A stretch of 64,000 nucleotides of DNA from contig JACEFZ010011117.1 in NCBI GenBank assembly GCA_014155875.1, forward strand, positions 34,985 through 98,984, given 5' to 3'. The stretch is from Cepaea nemoralis (lineage: Eukaryota; Mollusca; Gastropoda; Stylommatophora; Helicidae). The notes beneath the pieces were generated by a model, which was not told the origin of the DNA, ran no database searches, and saw only the letters and a list, made by a program, of their open reading frames with translations. Position numbers and translations under genes: made by a program. This document shows positions 20,450 through 31,022 of the stretch, one piece after another (position 1 is the first letter of the stretch; the number at the start of each line of letters is the position of its first letter).

Positions 20450-21180
20450 ATCTGCGAGCAAGAGTTACAAGATCTAGTGGAACAAGTAAACAGGCAAAGT
20501 GCTAGAATGTGGCTTAGATATTAACATCCAAAAAACAAAAACTGTGGTAATTAGCAGTGAAAAGGAAAGGTCATCAATGAACATCACAGTAAACAGAGGA
20601 GATACTAGAACAAGTAACAAGTTCCTCCTATCTTGGACATGTAATAACAGATGATGGCAGAAGTGAAATAGAAATCAAAAAGATAATGGGAATGACCAAA
20701 AATGCTTTCAACGGCATGAAATCAGTATTAGTATCTAAAGAGATTAATAATGCAGTAAAATTGAGAATTGCCAAATGCTATGTATATTCAACGCTACGGT
20801 ATGGCGCGAAAGCCTAGACATTGAACAAGCAACTAGATGTGGATATACAGACGAATGTGTCGTACTTAATAGAAACAGAAGCAATCAAATGCAGAGGTTC
20901 TAGACAAACTGGGAATGAAGACAGAGAGAGGGAGAGTTGATGAAAGAAATAAAGAGGAAGCAAGTTAAATATTTCGGCCACGTTAAAAGACATTATACTC
21001 TTATAAAAACCATACTGGAGGGCAAGCGAGCAAATAGGTAGACAACGATTCAAGTGGGACGATAACATCAAGAGATGGATGAACATCAGCCTAGCCGAAT
21101 GTACAGTCAAGGCGAGAGACAGACAGTGTTGGAGATTCATTGCAGTCAACCTTCATTGTGGAAACGGCACCTGATTGATT
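20450..21180 (+). pseudogene. RTE-like LINE fragment, RT thumb to C-terminus
   Basis: Broken frames read YLGHVITDDGRSEIEIKK, then a LRIAKCYVYSTLRYG block and finally KRKQVKYFGH. That order is the post-palm part of RTE-like ORF2. It starts exactly where the minus-strand RTE-2 half ends, head to head with it. Confidence 0.75.
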
Positions 21181-21277
21181 GAACGGTATCACTGAATCTG
21201 TTATACTCCAAGCATTCTCATTCACTTTTACTTTCTAAAAATGGTACATCTTGTATGTACCTGTAAAATACATTAAA

Positions 21278-21537
21278 CATGATTGATTGATTGATCTAGG
21301 AACCGACATCACAGCATTCGGGGCATTCCCATAGGCGCTAGGACCCTATCCTCAGCAGCCAGCGAAGAGTTCCAACACCATTAGCACCAGTAGCAATCTG
21401 ATTATATGTCCGCCTCGCCTTTCCTCTGAGCGTCGAGCGTCGGCCAAATCCCCTCGTCACCCCTCGCTGTCTCATTCTTGCCAGACCACGATGATCCATT
21501 TGCTCCTCCGAGGTGTACACGTGCTCCCACAAGATCA
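21278..21537 (-). pseudogene. I-like LINE 3' end, subgroup I-b
   Basis: On the minus strand it reads HLGGANGSSWSG-type sequence and then LRGKARRTYNQIATGA to the CCCCGAATGC terminus. The (TGAT)n at 21281-21296 is the element's ATCA tail in reverse. It closely matches 47470-47722 and 42104-42320. Confidence 0.85.
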
Positions 21538-21540
21538 ACC

Positions 21541-22660
21541 CCTATAGTGGAAATGGAGAAAATAGGCAGGATACAAGCATTGAGAGAGCGCAGAGATGCG
21601 AAAACGCTAATACAAGCAGAAAAGTTCTTCAGCTTGCCAGGCCACCCTATGAAGAACAGATTTGCAAACTTAGCTATGGGGTGGTTGAAAAGAAGCAGTT
21701 TTATCCACCAGGTCAAACGACCCTGCAGAGAAACCACCAGAGCGAACTCCGTGGAAAGATGAACATAGACTATCACTACACATCCAGACAAAAGTTAGAG
21801 GAAGATTTGACAAGGAAGAACAGAACAGTATACAGCGAAGAACAGCCACTCTCAGCTTCCTTGATGAAGAATATCCACAGGACCTCTGGATCCGAGTCTA
21901 CACAGATGAGTCAGCACAAAATGCTGTTCGAAATGGATGAGCGGGAGTGTACATAGAAAACCCAAATAATACTAGGGACACAGCTAGAGTACCAACAGGA
22001 AAATACTGCCATAACTATGATGCTGAAATTCAGGCAATCAAGATAGCAACAGAGAAATTACTAAATACCAGCAATGGTACACAACCTGTGGTGCTATTGA
22101 CAGATGCAAAATCAGTACTCGAGGCGCTCCTGTCTGGGAAATTGCCAGTTCTAAGGACACTAGTTTCTGAACTTAGCAGTCAGCATAAAGTCACCATACA
22201 GTGGATACCATCCCACTGTGGAGTCCCCGGAAACGACAGAGCTGATCAAATGGCTAAGGAAGGAGCAAAAGAAGAACAGACTGATGTACCCATTACATAC
22301 CACCAAAAGAAAAGACATATCAAATCTGTCAGAAAGCCACCAAAACGTGCTCAAGATGACTACCACATTATGGACAGACCAGAACAAGTCATTATTCTGC
22401 GCCCCAGAACAGGACACAATATATTACGTAACCACATGTATACAAAAATTGAAGATTGGTGAATCAGCCATGTGCACATGTGGATTGGAGTCGCAGACAG
22501 CAGAGCACATACTCCAAGACTGCCCAAAATACAACATATCTAGGCAACCCTTTTGGCCTAGAGAGACAACAGTGGAAGATAAACTCTATGGACCGCTGAG
22601 TGAACTAAAAAAATATACAGTTACATTCATACAAGAGACAACATTGCTGTTATAGACATA
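21541..22660 (+). pseudogene. Jockey/I-like LINE fragment with RNase H and terminal zinc motif
   Basis: The frames shift along the segment. It opens with a post-RT stretch (KTLIQAEKFFSLPGHPMKNRF), then RNase H. The first Asp is at YTDES near 21898, followed by an in-frame TGA at 21940. The remaining residues are in 21947-22462: AEIQAI (Glu), LLTDAKS (Asp) and IPSHCGVPGNDRAD (His, Asp). A C-terminal CTCGLESQTAEHILQDCPKY motif (C-x-C-x8-H-x4-C) follows at about 22475-22535. It is a different family from the I-a/I-b copies. Confidence 0.8.
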
Positions 22661-22679
22661 TTTCAAGCGAATGAAAGAA

Positions 22680-22995
22680 GAACTCTATGTTACTAATGCC
22701 AAACTTGGACAATGACAGAAAAAGAGAAAAGAAAAATCACAAAAACAGAAATGAGATTCCTGAGAAGAATACTCAATGTATCAAGAAGTGATAAGATCAG
22801 AAATGAAGAAATCAGGACTAAAGTGTGGGTTATAGTTGCACTAGATTTTATTAGAAGGCAGCAAGTCAAATGGTTTTGCCATGCAAGTAGGTTACCAACT
22901 AACTGTGTACCACAACAAGCAATGATGTGCAGACCAGAGGGAAGCAGAGAAAGAGGCCGACCACGTAAACGATGGACGCAATGAATAACATAGTC
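22680..22995 (+). pseudogene. RTE-like LINE C-terminal fragment
   Basis: Frame 22712-22984 reads EMRFLRRILNVSRSDKIRNEEIR and ends RGRPRKRWTQ, the typical last 90 residues of RTE-like ORF2. Only the C-terminal coding part is left. Confidence 0.8.
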
Positions 22996-23052
22996 CATGG
23001 GAATATCGATACATGAAGCCCATAAGCGGGCACTCTCCGTCTGTTTATACTT

Positions 23053-23306
23053 ACCCTACTAATGGGGAGACTCCGTGGCGAAGTGGTCAAGCCATTTGAC
23101 TCGGGCTCCGAAGGTTGTGGGTTCGATTCCGGGACGCGTCCTTCGCTTCACGAGTGAAATTTTTCGGAGACTCCCGTGGGTCGTCACTAGAGCTACGGAT
23201 TTCGTGCTTTGTGCGACACTTTCCGCGCTGCGGAAATAGACCGAGCCATATGGGATAAACCCCGGTGCAATGAAGTCGACCCTGTCGACTTTTAAGCGGC
23301 GACTTT
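23053..23306 (+). mobile_element. SINE-A copy 4, best preserved, exact 11-bp target-site duplication
   Basis: TGTTTATACTT is at 23042-23052 and 23307-23317. The head has an A box GTGGCGAAGTGG near 23074-23085 and a B box GGTTCGATTCC near 23120-23130. It resembles a Ser/Leu-type tRNA with a long variable region. The body runs to CATATGGGATAAACC and the GTCGACTTTTAAGCGGCGAC tail. This is the natural reference copy of the family. Confidence 0.93.
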
Positions 23307-23448
23307 TGTTTATACTTCACCTCGACGCCACAAGGTACAAGAGGAACATGATGAGATGAGATGAGAAAGAAGAAGATTATCATTAATGCGTTTGAATATT
23401 CCGCAACAGAAAATCTTTAATCCAGATCTACATGTGGTCTTGAAGTCC

Positions 23449-23450
<2 letters not shown>

Positions 23451-23530
<80 letters not shown>

Positions 23531-23668
23531 ATCTCTCTCTATCTCTCAGCTCTCTCTCTCTCTCTTTATCTCTCTCTCTATCTTTCAGCTCTCTCTCTCT
23601 TTCTCTCTCTCTTTATCTCTCTCTATCTCTCAGCTCTCTCTCTCTCTTTATCTCTCTCTCTATCTCTC

Positions 23669-23722
<54 letters not shown>
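23451..23722. repeat. compound (CT)n array with ATCTCT and CAGCTCT variants
   Basis: About 270 bp of pyrimidine-purine alternation with recurring TTTATCTCTC and TCAGCTCTC interruptions that form a higher-order period near 50-60 bp. It directly abuts the left end of the hAT element. Confidence 0.95.
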
Positions 23723-23727
<5 letters not shown>

Positions 23728-24049
23728 GTGCCATTTTGACGCTTTTCGCACCAAATTTGGTGCTTTTTACATTCATGTGGTGACAAAATGTTGCATTTGA
23801 CGCGACCGCGCGAATTTAGTGCTTCACATTTTTTTTTTTTTTTTGGGGTGCTTTTTTGGGGTGGGTAAAAATTACATTCAGTATCATTTTGGGAACACTA
23901 AAAAGCCGAATTTGAACTGAAGTGAGGGAGTAAAACAGCCTTAGTACGTTACCGCGCAATATTCAACTAATTTAACTCCTTTTAATACAGTTTGTATTTA
24001 CTTACTTAGATTTGTTGAAGTGAAGACTGCAACGCGCAGGCAATATTCA

Positions 24050-25310
24050 ATGCGTTAAAAAATTGTTTAAATAAGAATGAACTTGAGTTGCAAAGATTAG
24101 TTGCACTCGGCACTGACAATGCATCTGTCACGACAGGTGTACACAATGGAGTATATACAAAATGAAAATCCGAAGTTCCTCATCTTGTACTAGTTATGTG
24201 TGTATGTCATCCCCTTCAGCTGGCAGTGTCACAGGCTGCAGCTGCTTGTCTGCCCAGGAACAGAGTTCATGATTAGAGAAACATATAACTGGTTTTCTCA
24301 CTCAAGTCTTCGTCAAGGAAAGTACAGGGAGTTTTTTGCTTCAAGAAATGATGGAAAGTTGTTAATTTAAGCCAGGCACGATGGATGTCCATTCAATCTT
24401 CCATTGTCAGAATATTGCAGCAATGGGTCGAGCTCAGAACTAATTTTTATATAGCAGGACTCAACGAGCGCTGTTATACAGCATAACTTCTATATTCTAT
24501 GTTTAGCGACATGAAAAACTGTGTATTTCTCATATTTCGCAAGCACATTCTTGGAGAAGTGTGAATAAGAAATGGGAAGCAGATATACAGGATCCAAAGA
24601 AACTACTCAGCGATCTTGTCCAACTCACTGATTCTATCAGTTCAAAGACTGTTATTCCTGTGGAAAAAAATAAGAGAAGATGATGCTATTCAAGATTATT
24701 CAGACCCTAATCCCAATCTAGGTTATGAGTTTGAGAAAGAAATAGCAGGCTACAAGTTTCCTGATGAGAAATAAATTCGTAAAAAGTGCATAGTGTTTAA
24801 TAGAGAGCTGTTGACACAGCTGTGTTTACGTTTGCCGAGTATTGCAGTCCATGTCATGTCTTAGTGGAAGTGAATGTCTACAGCCAATGAAGCCCTGTAT
24901 ATTGGATCTTGCTAAAATGTTTGTAGAAGATGCAGCTACTCTCACCCGTATCGATGTCCAGTGGAGAAAACTTCATCATATGCAGTGGACACAGACCTCT
25001 GACATACTTGAACTGTGGGCAGAAATAGCCTCATACAGGGATGCCACCGGTGAGAATCCTTTCCAAGATCTTACAGATTTAGCTTTAACTGTGCTCATTT
25101 TACCTCATTCTAATGTGGACGTGGAGCGTATTTTCAGTCAGATGGGAGCTATAAAATCAAAATTGCCGAACAGACTGAGCATCAAGTGTTTGACAGCTGT
25201 TTTGACTATTAGATATGGAATGAAAAGATATGGCAAATGCTGTCATGATTATAAACTACCTAAGGATATTCTACGAAAAATTGGATCGCAGGTGGCATAT
25301 ACACGTTTCT

Positions 25311-25367
<57 letters not shown>

Positions 25368-25432
25368 GCAGGAGCAAGCACAGCAGGAAATAGCTACAGA
25401 AACTGAAGAGGAGTTGTCTGACTGGGATTAAG
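24050..25432 (+). pseudogene. hAT transposase pseudogene
   Basis: Upstream broken frames read ALGTDNASVTTGVHNGVY, then CVCHPLQLAVS and ARWMSIQSSIVRILQQW, the catalytic-core blocks of this hAT group. Frame 24842-25393 holds the C-terminal hAT dimerisation region: NPFQDLTDLALTVLILPHSN, then VERIFSQMGAIKSKLPNRLS. Several stops and shifts lie before 24842. A CAT triplet array near the end adds about 18 His codons before the stop at 25391-25393. It once cut and pasted the element by binding its ends. Confidence 0.85.
25311..25368. repeat. (CAT)n triplet array inside the transposase frame
   Basis: About 19 ATC/CAT units translate as poly-His in the transposase frame. Natural triplet expansion near the C-terminus, not an engineered tag. 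Confidence 0.95.
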
Positions 25433-25433
25433 C

Positions 25434-25915
25434 AGATCTGGAATAAACTGTCATTTACTGCCAATATGGGACCTTGCTGTGTATGGCAGAGGGGTCTTTG
25501 AACCTGAGGAATTAAGGCTGCCTGGTTAGTGCCGTCGGCGCGAACTGTGTAGGTTAGGATTTTCTTTTTGCCCCCGACAGGAAAAAAAAATCCCACACCT
25601 TACCGAGGGATCGAACAGGGTCTCCCGAAGGAGAGTACGGCTTCCTAGCCACTCGGCCAATTCTAATATTCAGTGATAACAATAAATTATAACGTGCTAC
25701 TTTATAACATTTTGAATGAATACCGCCAGTGCTTTTCCAAAAAAATATTATTGCAATTTAGTGCTTTTTTGGCTCGAGAGTAGTTCCGATTGAGATTTGG
25801 GGGATCTGGAATAAACTTCATTGTAATATGAAGTGATAATAATAAATTATAATGTGCTACCTTGTTACATTTGTAATAAAAACCGCTGATGCTTTTTTTG
25901 GTGTTTTCCAAAAAA
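25434..25915 (+). repeat. tandem duplication of the hAT 3' subterminal region
   Basis: The segment starting GATCTGGAATAAAC and ending in GTGCTTTTCCAAAAAA occurs at about 25435-25750 (interrupted by SINE-D copy 2) and again at 25804-25915. Both contain GTGATAA(C/T)AATAAATTATAA and ATAACGTGCTAC-type blocks. Confidence 0.8.
25455..25668 (-). mobile_element. SINE-D copy 2
   Basis: On the minus strand the A box TGGCCGAGTGG is at 25649-25659 and the B box GTTCGATCC at 25608-25616. The CCTGTCGGGGGCAAAAAGAA body and CCTTAATTCCTCAGG 3' block match 4684-4905. It inserted in the first unit of the hAT duplication; the duplicate unit lacks it. Confidence 0.85.
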
Positions 25916-26072
25916 GTTTGGTGCTTTTTGGGGTCGATTTTGGTGCTTTTTCATCAAAAGGAGATGGCAACACTGCTCTCCTCTCTCCATCGGAGGCGAT
26001 AATAAAGGATGTTTGGCCATTCACAGGCCTGACAAAAATTTCCTAAGGTTATTTCTGCAAATTATTTGTTGT

Positions 26073-26280
26073 TGCATATCCATTACGGTACGTTGCAGTC
26101 AACACCAGCATTATTCAGCTGCTGCTGATGTACTAGGCAAGTGTTAAGTCAATAGTTTACCATTGCTTTCTGAACGGCCAACTCCCATACCAGCACGTTA
26201 TAACACAACGCGACACGGTCTGCTGCACAAATCGGTCGCCTGGTACCCGGCTCACAAACAGTGTTCGCAAGCCTTTTTTT
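26073..26280 (-). mobile_element. SINE-B copy 4, degraded
   Basis: It matches the 8548-8802 subfamily: GCATATCCATTACGGTACG, TTTACCATTGCTTTCTGAAC, CACAACGCGACACGGTCTGC and a final TTCGCAAGCC. A T-run follows at 26275-26285. No target-site duplication is visible. Confidence 0.8.
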
Positions 26281-26511
26281 TTTGTTAAACGTTTATTTCA
26301 TACAAAGCAATGTACAAGGTGTAATGTGTGTTTCTTTGTTTGTGTATATTACAGAGCGTTGCCGTTTGTTAGTGTTATGTGTCACACGCGTTAATCAAAA
26401 CAAATACATGCATATACAGTTATGATAATATGACATTTATGGCATAGTGCATGTAAACACACATTCCTTGTTTAATTTCCATCTCCACAAGTGGAATGCA
26501 TGTTACACCTG

Positions 26512-26650
<139 letters not shown>

Positions 26651-27320
26651 CACACATTCTGTCTTGATCTATCTGTTGCTTTCTGTAGATGATAGTACAT
26701 GGATTTCCGTGATCCGGGCAATAACCTTTACATTCTCATTCTATTTAAATTGTGGGGGGGGGGGGGGGGATTTCCATGTGCATATATTAATATAAATACC
26801 TGTATATCAACACAAAGCAATAATTATATTTACATAAATACCTACACGAATTACCCATACTTGGCTACCCATATACAAATACCATACATGTTGGCCTTTG
26901 GTATTCTACAACTATGTATTCGTGCTGGGAAATGGTGTTGAATTTAGGCAAAGGGCAAACCGCTGAACGCAAAAATGCCTAGTGACCACCAGCCACTAGA
27001 CATACCAGGCCGGTGGCCGGTCTTACAAAGGACACGCAGCCAGTTTTCTACAAAGCCTTGTTTCCCTAGGCCAGAGGAGCTGCTGCGTACTATCTGCGCT
27101 CTCCAATGCTTGTTACCACCTAGTGAGAAGTGTTCCAAAGTATTTATAAAATAAGCCACACACAGGGCTCTCGTCGCGAGGCGCACACACGTTTTAAAAT
27201 CTCCACAGCAGGGACTGGTCTGGGACACTCCCGTTCAAACTGCACTATTGTCTGTCAAGACGATCGGGTGTCAGTATTATATGATAAACATCTAAGATAA
27301 GCCTGTATATTCAAATTCTA
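26651..27320. other. unassigned sequence with a G-run
   Basis: It has a 17-base G-run at 26753-26769 and then AT-rich sequence. From 26944 to 27228 the minus strand has an open frame of 94 codons with no motif that I recognise. It is more GC-rich than its surroundings and may be part of an unidentified repeat. Confidence 0.4.
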
Positions 27321-27779
27321 TATTCCGCAACTTAAATTTTTTTTTCTTACCTTCCCATCGTTCTGTCTAGGTTGGGCCAATAGACTCAGTAACAAAGTAG
27401 GGACATTTATTCAGTTATTTGGCCCTTTGTTCCCCAATGATTGGGCTTAGTGGTACACATTTGGAGTATAGAAATATCCGTGAGAGTGTGTGTTTATGTA
27501 TCCTTTTATGTTATGTAGTGTGAACTTGATGGGAGTGGCGCTTGCTTAATCTGGGAATAGCTGGTTGATTTTCTGTTGAAAAATCTCTGATAGTGTGTGT
27601 GACTGTATTGTGTGGTGGTTGTGGGTGGCCGAGTTTCGACTCGACCATATTATGTTTCTATACTCTGCTAGTGCTACGAGAAGTTTAGTGTGTTTGTATT
27701 TTGTGGTTGAAGGTATTGTATTTAAGAATATAGCTTTGTGTGCGTCAGTTTTCTTGTTTGTGTGTGTTTCTATTAACTG

Positions 27780-28335
27780 TTGTAGTGCAGTCTTAGTGGC
27801 TGTGATTGTTGAGCATTCATAGAAGAGATAGTCCTATGTTTCCTGATTATTGTGTCTACATAATTTGCATGGGACTATTTGCTTGGATGTCTGTGCTGCT
27901 CTCTATGTTGTCGGGGTCATATTATAAATTAGCCTGTATGTTACTTCTTTGGATTTCGATGTGATATGTTTGTTGTGTAAGTTAGTGAAGGTGCAGCTAT
28001 AGTCTTTCATATAATATTTGTATCCTCTTTTTGATTCTCAGATGTAGTGGTGGGGCTTGTTGTTTCACTAAATATTTGTATATCTGCTTGGTTGTCTGTT
28101 GTATTAAATGTTCATTGCCTTGAATTGCTTGCATACATGTTCTGTAGAAGTGCGGAGTGTGCCGTAATAGCGCGGTGTTGTTTTGTCTATTTCCTTAAGT
28201 CTATGTAATCTAATTGCAATATAGTATAATGCTAGCGAGTGTTGATCTGGATGATTGATGATGCGTCCTATGTGGTTGATTCTTAATGCTTGTATTTTTG
28301 TGTTTAGGTCCTGTAAAGCTACTCCCCCCTTGTTC
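27780..28335 (-). pseudogene. C-terminal Cys-rich domain of L1/Tx1-like ORF2
   Basis: Continuing past the RT frame with stops, the minus strand reads a PCKLCRHNNQET segment followed by YLFYECSTI near 27810-27885. This C-x2-C ... C arrangement fits the ORF2 C-terminal Cys motif of L1-group elements. Coding quality is poor from here to the 3' end. Confidence 0.6.
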
Positions 28336-29262
28336 TTATCTTGTATTGTGCTTTATACTGTGGATTGTGTTGCTGAAGATGAATTGTCTGATGTGTTTGT
28401 TTATGTCTGTGATTGTTTGTTTTGGGGGGTCTAACACTGTGGCTAAATATATTATTTTAGGAATGATGAAGGTGTTTACAATTGTGCTTCTTACAAAAAT
28501 TGTTGATGTCTTGTATTTGAACCTATGTAGCATGTCTATAATTTGTTTTGTCAGTGATTGCCATGTTTCTGTATGTGTTTTTCTGGGATTGGATGGAAAT
28601 GTGATCCCATAAATTTTCATGTTATCTGAGACTGTTAGATCCAGGGGGAAATCTGCTTTATTCTTCCACTTCCCCAGACCCATTATTTTAGACTTCTGTA
28701 TGTTTATTTTGGCCCCACTTCCTTCACCAAACTGTCTCAAGGTGTGAAGTATGTTCGTTATGGAAGTGTTTGTTGTAGGGAAGAAAGCGGTGTCATCTGC
28801 ATAAGCAATTAATTTCCGCTCCCCAGACCCTTGTATAAATGTACCTTTAATGTTAGTGTCCTGTCTAATTGCTTCTAAGAGTGGTTCTAGTGTGAGTACA
28901 TATAGGACTGGTGATAGTGGACACCCTTGTCTGACAGATCTAGTGATTCTGAAACTGCCAGTGAGTGAATGATTCACCAGTACCTTATTTTCAGGATTTT
29001 TGTACAATATTTCTATCCACTGTCTATAGTATTGTCCTATGTTACAGTGTGCTAGTGTTTTGTGTAAGTATGAGTGTGAAATTCTGTCAAAGGCCTTCTC
29101 CTGGTCTAAAGATAAAAGGGAGGATTGACAGTCTTTCTGGTGGGTGTATGTAATGAAATCTCTAATGAAATGTGTATGTTGGTGTATGTTTCTGTGTTGA
29201 ACACTGCACTGTTGGTCTGGGTGGATGTGTGATGGCATGAAGTTTTTAAAATTTGTTTGCAA
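28336..29262 (-). pseudogene. L1/Tx1-like RT, palm and thumb
   Basis: A 308-codon open frame. D53 and D59 lie in SLLSLDQEKAFDRI, RQGCPLSPVLYVLTLEPLL covers residues 111-129, and the catalytic YADD is at residues 154-157. The order and the LDQEKAFD/LEPLL wording are those of L1/Tx1 ORF2. The palm is intact. It overlaps the upstream frame by 17 bp in a different frame, so one frameshift separates them. Confidence 0.85.
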
Positions 29263-30073
29263 GTGATTTTGCTAGAATTTTGTAGTCTGTGTTTAATAAT
29301 GAGATGGGTCTATAGTTTTTCAGCTGTGTTTTGTCTGTGTTGTCTTTAGGTATGAGTGTTATATATGACATGTTGCAAGTGTTTGGGAGTTCTTGTTTGT
29401 GAAAAGCTTCTTGGTAGACTTTTAGAAGGAAATTGCCTAGGATAGGAAAGAAGTGTTGGTAGAATTCTACTGTGAGTCCATCTGGTCCTGGTGTTTTGTC
29501 TTTTTGCATTTGATTGAGTGCATGTGTTATGTCTGCTAATGTAAGCTCTGTGTCTAGTGTGTCCTTATCTGTGTCTGACAGTTTCTTTGTGTATTGTAAG
29601 AACCTATTTTGTGTTTGTGTGTTGGCGGGTTCTGCTGTATATAGGTCAGTGTAGTACTGTTGGAATGTTTCTAGTATATGTATTGCCTCTGTTTGTGTGT
29701 TTCCTTGCATGTCTGTTATTGCTCCTATTTGTCTGTTACGTTGAACGTTTTGTTCTAATGCAAGGTGTTGTTTACTGGGACTTTCTTCTGATATGTTAGT
29801 AAGTTTAGTTCGAAGGAGTGCACCACGGAATGTGTGTTGCTGGTGTTGTTCTAATTGTGATTCTAGTGTGTGTAGGTGTAGTGCATTCCTGTCAGTCTGT
29901 TTTGTGAGTTGTATTGCTGTCTGTATGATATGTTCTTGTTGTTGTCTGTCTTTATGTATGATGGATGCTAAATGTTGTGTTCTATAACGTATTGTATTCT
30001 TTAGTAAATCCCAAATTTGTGTTATGTTGTCGGTGGGTGTACTATTAGTGTATGTTAGAATAAGGTGTGTCAT
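29246..30073 (-). pseudogene. L1/Tx1-like ORF2 linker and RT fingers
   Basis: A 275-codon open frame. The first 150 residues are a Gln/Thr/His-rich linker. Then come QKDKTPGPDGLTVEFYQHF and ITLIPKDNTDKTQLKNYRPI, the RT finger blocks found just before the palm in L1-type proteins. It continues in another frame at 29262. Confidence 0.85.
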
Positions 30074-30079
30074 GTGTTG

Positions 30080-30900
30080 TACATAACCTGTGTTTTGGAG
30101 TAATGTGTTATTGAACTTCCAATGTGTGTTCTTTTTGATGGCCTTGTATTTGTAGTGTCTGTAGTGATGTGTGCTAGTACTGCTTTGTGATCTGTATATT
30201 GTAATGTTTCTTGTAGATGTTTTGTGTGTATTATGTGGTGTGTTGAAGGTGTGTATATTCTATCTAGTCTGAGCTGATCTATTGTAAGGCCCTATTTTGT
30301 GTGTTGTTGCAATGTTATTAGGATGTTTGTATCTGAAAGCGTCTGTTAAATTGTGTGTGTCTAAGGTATTTTTTTAGTATATCCAGTTGATGTATTCCAT
30401 TTCTGTCAATTCTCCTTAATTGTGTCTTGATTCCTGCTTTGCCTCCCCCTACGATATCCAAATCTGAGAGTACAAAATTGAAATCCCCTGCAAGGATAAC
30501 ATTTTGCCCTCTGTATGTTTGTATAAGTAAGGTGTCTTATTCTTGGTAAAAATTTGGTTGATGATTGTAATTAGGTGGTGCATGTATGTTCACTATGGTG
30601 TATGCATGTACAGTATTTTTAACCTGTATTATGGAGATTCGTCCCTGGTTATCCGTGTGTGTGTTAATTATATCTTGCCTGTCTGATGTCTGCAGAATAG
30701 CTGTCCCTGACCCAATTTTGTGTTTGCCTAAACTAAAGCATGAATGTTTGAGGCCTAGCTGTGTGGTGATATGTTGTGCGAATGTTTTTGAACATATGTT
30801 TGTTTCTTGTAGTAGTATAAAGTCTGGTTTGTGTTTGTTTATTAGTGTGATAATGTGTTATAATTTTGTACGTATGCCATAATATCTATTATTTATGCTG
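30080..30900 (-). pseudogene. L1/Tx1-like AP endonuclease, decayed
   Basis: On the minus strand, broken frames give KPDFILLQETNI (catalytic Glu) near 30790-30830, FSLGKHKIGSGTAIL, a VNIHAPPNYN block and ILAGDFNFVLSDLDI near 30455-30510 (catalytic Asp and Asn). The first strand and Asn of the domain fall before the truncation. The endonuclease would nick target DNA to start copying. Confidence 0.75.
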
Positions 30901-31022
30901 TCTACAACTGTCGCAGATTTCTACAAAAAATTTTATCAAAGATTAATATAAATATTACAATTATTTAAATCATAAAAAACATTTTTTCTGCTTTTAGTTA
31001 TTTCCCTTGACCTATCTAGTAT

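Larger units (their letters stand above)
23723..25975 (+). mobile_element. hAT-family DNA transposon, decayed
   Basis: The left terminus CTGTGGTGCCAT (23723-23734) and the reverse complement of the right terminus, CAGTGTTGCCAT (25964-25975), match at 10 of 12 positions. CT-rich DNA lies on both sides (CTCTCTCT left, CTCTCCTC right), so it appears to have landed in the CT tract. Subterminal TTTGGTGCTTTTT motifs occur at both ends. It encloses a transposase pseudogene, a SINE-D copy and a duplicated 3' segment. Confidence 0.75.
27330..30900 (-). mobile_element. L1/Tx1-like non-LTR retrotransposon, 5' truncated
   Basis: Read on the minus strand it carries, in order, an AP-type endonuclease (30900-30080), RT (30073-28336) and a C-terminal Cys-rich domain near 27880-27810. 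The RNA-sense strand is strikingly A/C-rich and T-poor. It begins inside the endonuclease N-terminus. The 3' end is taken at an A-rich stretch near 27331-27345. No target-site duplication found. Confidence 0.85.

Noticed and set aside
23064..23140. Possible genuine tRNA-Ser or tRNA-Leu gene
   Set aside because: It has A and B boxes but imperfect stems, is followed by a SINE body, is flanked by a target-site duplication and is repeated elsewhere, so it is a SINE head. The same reasoning applies to 4700-4765, 6105-6180 and 25600-25665.
25306..25390. Engineered His-tag or vector sequence
   Set aside because: The CAT array is longer than a tag, imperfectly bounded, and sits naturally in a hAT transposase frame with no vector sequence nearby.
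26944..27228. Host protein or exon on the minus strand (94 codons)
   Set aside because: No domain, no visible splice sites that I can defend, and it neighbours a LINE 3' end; left unassigned.
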